Position numbers and translations under genes: made by a program. Positions 59,749-64,000 of a stretch of DNA of 64,000 nt are shown piece by piece (the stretch's first letter is position 1; every line of letters starts with the position of its first letter). Source of the stretch: Chondrus crispus (Eukaryota; Rhodophyta; Florideophyceae; Gigartinales; Gigartinaceae). Under the pieces are notes generated by a model that was given only the letters and a program-made list of their open reading frames with translations, was not told where the DNA came from and searched no databases. The stretch covers positions 1-64,000 of the forward strand of contig NW_005179077.1 of NCBI RefSeq assembly GCF_000350225.1, written 5' to 3'.

Positions 59749-62145
59749 ATGGAAGAAGAAAGCGCTCACGGCCTGACAAGTCCTCATGAAACTTGTCGAA
59801 TCCGTCGCCTTCCCGAGGGCGTTATCAATCGCATCGCAGCCGGCGAAGTAGTTGTCCGCCCTTCAGCAGCACTGAAGGAGCTCTTGGAAAACAGTCTAGA
59901 TGCAGGCGCATCTTCAATCACCATAACAGTCCGAAACGGTGGGCTCAAACTGTTGCAAGTCTGTGATGATGGGAAAGGTGTGTCGAAAGAGGATTTGCCA
60001 TTGCTGTGCCAACGGTTTGCCACTTCCAAGCTGCGCACCTTCGAAGACTTGGCCGCTGTTTCTACCTTTGGATTCCGGGGCGAGGCTCTCGCCTCCATTT
60101 CGCATGTCGCAAGGCTTTCCCTCCTCACCAAAACGAAAGACTCCGATGTTGCGTACAAAGCCACGTATTTAGACGGCGTACTTCGAGGTGAGCCAGAGCC
60201 TACTGCGGGGTGCGATGGCACCACCATGATTATTGAGGATATGTTTTACAACCTCGTCGCTCGTAGGAATGCGCTCAAATCGCCCTCAGATGAGTACCGC
60301 GCTGTTGTGGACGTCGTCTCCAGGTACGCTATTCGGTACCCGCAAGTGTCGTTTGTTTGCCGACGTAGTCAGACTGGGAATAGCTCGAGGGCTATGTCGG
60401 CAGCAGATGTTCGAACTGAGTTATGTTCGACCGTGTCGGACAACATCCGAGCAGGGTTCGGCTCTTCTGTCGCAAACGAACTATTATCATTTGAAGTCAA
60501 AATTTATCCAGCGAAGGCAACGGTTTCGGTCTATACCACAACGGCTAACTTTAGCATGAAGAAGGCTGTTTTCGTTCTGTTCATTAACGGGCGTCTTATT
60601 GAATGTCAGCCCCTTAAAAGAGCTGTACTCGCAACATATGGCAGCTTTCTCCCGAAGAATGGACACCCTTTTGTGTATGTCGATCTGAAGATGCGACAGG
60701 CAGATATTGACGTTAACGTTCATCCGACCAAGAAAGAAGTACGATTTTTGAATGAACAACTCATAGTTGAAGCTGTCGTCGACAAGCTGATTGAAAAGCT
60801 GAAGACAACAGAGACATCGCGAACTTTCTTAGCTCAATCCATACTTGCCACGAATGGGTCCGGAATTCAGGCTGAGCCGCCAATCACTAGTTCTTCTCCC
60901 AGAGTACGGGACTGGGACTCAGAGGAGAAACTAAGGGTGCGACAGTCAAACTCTCATAATTTAAGTTTTGCTTCACAAGACATCAAAATTTTTGACGAGC
61001 TCACTGAGAAAAGCGGGGCTCTCGACGAACTTCCTGAGCCGGGAGAATCATTGCCACAAAACGATGCATCTCAGTCACTCCGTGACTCAGAAGGGTCTCC
61101 GTTTGAACGGATGGATTTGACTACTCCCGGTAATCACACTGAGACGAGGGGTCCTGGGAAAAAGAGTACCTCTTCTTCGAAGAGCAATATTATGCACGCC
61201 AAGAACAAAGTACGGACGGGAGCCGACGCCCCTGTCGGGCTTTACGATGTATATCTCAGTCGCAACAATCAATTTTCTAAAGCTATTGATATTCAAACCT
61301 GGCGGAAGCGACGAAAGCGTGCATTGCCGCTGCTTACATCCGTTGAAAATATGTTGAATGAATGTCAAAGCAAGTCGCACAGCGGCCTAACGCAAGCTCT
61401 GAAAGAGCACATATTTATCGGCGTTGCTTCGGACAACTTTGTTTTGTTGCAGCATTCGACAAAGCTTTTGCTTGCAGAAATAGGGCCGATTGTTGCGGAG
61501 CTCATGTATCAACAAATCCTAATTCGGTTTGCAGACCTTGACACCCTATCCCTTTCGCCCCCTGCTCCGCTGGTGAGATTAATCGAAGGATACACTGGCG
61601 GGAAGGGCAAGTCGGAAGTACATGAGACTGCTGACTACTGTTCGAAAATGTTGATGGACAAGGCCCCTATGCTCTCAGAATATTTTGGGATTTCAATTTC
61701 CAAAGACGGCGAAGGTGAAGTTGAGATTCACACTATCCCTCTTTTGTTTCCCAAAGTCATGCCCGATGTAAAGTATTTCGGGGCATTTTTGTACCATTTG
61801 GCTGTGGATACAAATTGGTGTGAGGAGTTTGAGTGCCTCCAGGGAATTTCTAGGGCAATAGCAGAGTGGTATGGAAGGCATTGGGATTTTGGGTCTTTCC
61901 AAGGTGACGAGACGATGGGCTCGTATGACGAGAACCGAGAACAAAACGTTGAGGGGAATTTGGCGAATGCAAAGCCAAAAACTAGCGCAGAGACTGTGGA
62001 TACAAGCCGAGAGTGGCTGCTACGGCATATTTTCTTTGCGTCATTGCGAAAGGACTTTTATCCACCGCAGAGCTTTTACACGGAGAAGATTGTGAGAGAA
62101 ATCACCTCAACTGCTCGATTATACAAGGTGTTTGAAAGATGCTGA
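59749..62145 (+). CDS. MLH1: DNA mismatch repair protein MLH1
   Basis: A 798-residue single-exon protein, ATG at 59749. MLH1 pairs with PMS-type proteins as MutL-alpha, which nicks DNA after MutS recognition of mismatches. The GHKL ATPase motifs are clear: VINRIAAGEVV, KELLENSLDAGA with the catalytic Glu, CDDGKGV, and FATSKL followed by FGFRGEALAS. The transducer domain contains FINGRLIECQPLKRA and VNVHPTKKEVRF. Residues about 370-520 are a polar, poorly conserved linker. The C-terminal dimerisation domain (530-798) ends in LYKVFERC; the terminal FERC is the MLH1 hallmark that completes the partner's endonuclease site. Length is typical (human 756). No splice sites are needed. Confidence 0.97.
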   Translation: MEEESAHGLTSPHETCRIRRLPEGVINRIAAGEVVVRPSAALKELLENSLDAGASSITITVRNGGLKLLQVCDDGKGVSKEDLPLLCQRFATSKLRTFEDLAAVSTFGFRGEALASISHVARLSLLTKTKDSDVAYKATYLDGVLRGEPEPTAGCDGTTMIIEDMFYNLVARRNALKSPSDEYRAVVDVVSRYAIRYPQVSFVCRRSQTGNSSRAMSAADVRTELCSTVSDNIRAGFGSSVANELLSFEVKIYPAKATVSVYTTTANFSMKKAVFVLFINGRLIECQPLKRAVLATYGSFLPKNGHPFVYVDLKMRQADIDVNVHPTKKEVRFLNEQLIVEAVVDKLIEKLKTTETSRTFLAQSILATNGSGIQAEPPITSSSPRVRDWDSEEKLRVRQSNSHNLSFASQDIKIFDELTEKSGALDELPEPGESLPQNDASQSLRDSEGSPFERMDLTTPGNHTETRGPGKKSTSSSKSNIMHAKNKVRTGADAPVGLYDVYLSRNNQFSKAIDIQTWRKRRKRALPLLTSVENMLNECQSKSHSGLTQALKEHIFIGVASDNFVLLQHSTKLLLAEIGPIVAELMYQQILIRFADLDTLSLSPPAPLVRLIEGYTGGKGKSEVHETADYCSKMLMDKAPMLSEYFGISISKDGEGEVEIHTIPLLFPKVMPDVKYFGAFLYHLAVDTNWCEEFECLQGISRAIAEWYGRHWDFGSFQGDETMGSYDENREQNVEGNLANAKPKTSAETVDTSREWLLRHIFFASLRKDFYPPQSFYTEKIVREITSTARLYKVFERC

Positions 62146-64000
62146 TGGCTGTTCGTTTCTCTGATGTCGTCCAACATGAGAGAGAGACAGTGTGCTACCT
62201 GGATGATGGTGCGGGTTTGACTGCGGAGAGAGATGAACGAATTGGAATTAGGACGACAGAACTTGTTCCCGGGGACGGAAAAGGGATGTACGTAGATATG
62301 CGATGGAACGAGTGAATGATGCGTGCGCGAGGAATAGTCATTGCCTTCTGCCCTGGACATGTGTAATAGACACTGGGCCGCATGCACGTTGGCGACTTTT
62401 TCTAAAGAATAATTGGCCAAAGGATTCTGGGCCACTCGTCTCAGAGCACAACGAACAAAATGAAGGCCGGCTGTAAGTCCTCTCGTGCATGGCTGGACTG
62501 TGAGGATGCTTCCAGCCATGTCCTGTGCAACGTTGCTGTACCCTGCTGTCAGGATACTGTATCGCACGCTGATTCTGTCGCCGGCGCATGGAGAACCTTC
62601 CGCAGCCGTGACCGAGTGTCGTACGGCGAGGGTGACTGCTCTGCATGAGGTGCCGGCAAGGACGGAAGGTGTGGGCAGACCGGACGGTGACATGGGGTGT
62701 CTTTCAGAAAGGCGGGCAAAAGGCTGGGGACAAGTTTGTGCTGACATGGGGTGTTTGTGGAGGTGACGGCGGCATGTAGATTTTTACGGGCGAGATTTGC
62801 ACATACTGTACCCTTGGGTACCACAAGCAGTGAAGATGGGCACGTTGGTGAGACGGTGGGAGAAGGCGGATATTTGGCAATGCAGCCCCAGAGAATTAGT
62901 CTCGGGGCCCAGGCCACGGCGGTTGACATGCAGGAAGGCATGCGGTTTTTGGTGCTGTAGCCAACGGGGCGTTGAGAACCTCGAGCCCGCGAATGCGGGG
63001 TACTGTGGCACAACTTGCTTGGGTATGCTAGGCGCTGGCAGGAAAGAGGGCCGGAGTCCAGGTGTTACGCAACGATTTAGATGACGGCTGCTTTGTGAGA
63101 GGACGAGCACACGTCGCCTGTACCCCAGGCCAAGTGTGGCCGGGCTTAGTAAAGCCACTTTCGCACTATGTACAGAGTGACCTCGGAGGAGGCATCGGCA
63201 TGCGGCGACGACGGTAAGTTGCGTGCACGCAGGGGAAAAAGCGGGGGCGGCAAAAGAAAGCGCGAGGCGTACAGAAGTGTTTGCAAAATTTGGGAGGGAA
63301 AGTAGCCGCGACGTGGGTCAACGAAAGAGAAAAGGTGCGGCATGAACAAGCCGCGGGGGCAGATACCGCAGCGTGATGCGACGGCGGCCGGGGCCAGGCT
63401 GCTGAGCGTCACCGAGCGGGCGGGCGGGGCAGCGAGAGCAGCGCGTGCAGCACAGGGGGGGGGGGGGGGGGGGTGCTGGGCGGGCCCTCGCGCATCCGGG
63501 TGTGATGTCATGGGGACGCGGGGCGTGCGCGCGTCCACGGCGGGAGTGGGCGTGCGCGCTCAAGTGATTGGCTGATGCCAAGTGGCGGCTCGGGCGCGAC
63601 ACTGTGTGCGGGAATGGGGCCGGCGACGGTGGCCGCACGCCGTTGGCCGCCAGGGGCGCGCCCAAATGTGACGTACTTGTACTGTAGTGCTGTAGTGCAC
63701 GTCACCCGGATTCGATCGGCCCCCCGTCCCTCCCGTTGGGACAAGCCGTGCCCTGCGCCGCCCCCGTACCGCCCGCCCGTACGGTACCGTTACTGTAGTC
63801 TCCGCGCGCACCTTTCGCAAGCGCGCCCGTGCCGCCGCTTCCGCGACTCTCTCTCACTTCCGTAACCGCCGTGCTGGTGGCGTTTGCCTTACGCCCGTAT
63901 GAACGGACTGGTGACGCGGCGCTGGCGCTCCGATCTCGGTTTGTCGTGTCCGTGACGGAAAGATTGCAAGATGTTACGTTTATACGTCCTTATTCTCGCC
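62146..64000. other. Gene-poor right end, GC-rich from about 63200
   Basis: About 1.85 kb without a recognised gene. It contains GTACCCTTGGGTAC at 62808-62821, a 19-G run (63455-63473), and a rise in GC and CpG from about 63200 to the edge that resembles the 5' flanks of fabD and PARP. A gene may begin beyond the edge. Frames on both strands, such as 62076-62747 (minus), have no domains. Confidence 0.4.

Noticed and set aside
62076..62747. 223-codon minus-strand frame after MLH1
   Set aside because: It overlaps the 3' end of MLH1 and has no recognisable motif.

Overview
The window looks like nuclear DNA of a photosynthetic eukaryote, most likely a florideophyte red alga of the Chondrus type. 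This is inference from content: a nuclear CSP41 and a nuclear malonyl-CoA:ACP transacylase, both with plastid-transit-like N-termini; eukaryotic housekeeping genes (eL20, RPN8, MLH1, karyopherin, mARC, PARP, BLOC1S1); mostly single-exon genes with rare short GT-AG introns; and long gaps full of decayed transposons and foldback DNA. No prokaryotic operon or phage structure is seen.

Layout. 1-9973 is a compact gene cluster: a giant secreted REJ/TIG surface protein running off the left edge (-), CSP41 (-), a B12D/MLRQ-domain protein (+), a WD40-type protein (+) and a three-exon BLOC1S1 (-) that is invisible as a single ORF. 9974-15432 is gene-poor, with perfect foldbacks. A CDCA7/R1-type zinc-finger gene (-) lies at 15433-16308, followed by another 6 kb desert. 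22371-31264 is a transposon island: a decayed PIF/Harbinger element carrying a captured adenylosuccinate synthetase fragment and a second unidentified host-like fragment, then a region with a J-domain ORF and an internally deleted MULE-like transposase. Two MITEs of about 365 bp follow (31392-31756 and 35467-35834).

36203-53902 is a second gene cluster: gluconokinase (+), a Kap123/IPO4-like karyopherin (-), plastid FabD (+) across a 100-N assembly gap, eL20 (-), two-exon RPN8 (-), mARC/MOSC (-) and a multi-domain PARP (+) just downstream of a 225-bp tandem duplication. 55369-57890 is a Ty1/copia pol remnant bracketed by Harbinger-type terminal repeats and TTA target duplications. A rolling-stone-like membrane protein (+) and MLH1 (+) follow; the last 1.8 kb is GC-rich with no recognisable gene.

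The genes do not form a pathway. Two serve the plastid (CSP41, FabD), one the ribosome, one the proteasome, two the genome (PARP, MLH1), and the rest transport, metabolism and surface functions. The most notable features are the host-gene capture inside the Harbinger element, the transposon-associated J-domain ORF, the shared terminal repeat across three separate loci, and a dispersed family of short palindromes and foldbacks confined to intergenic DNA.
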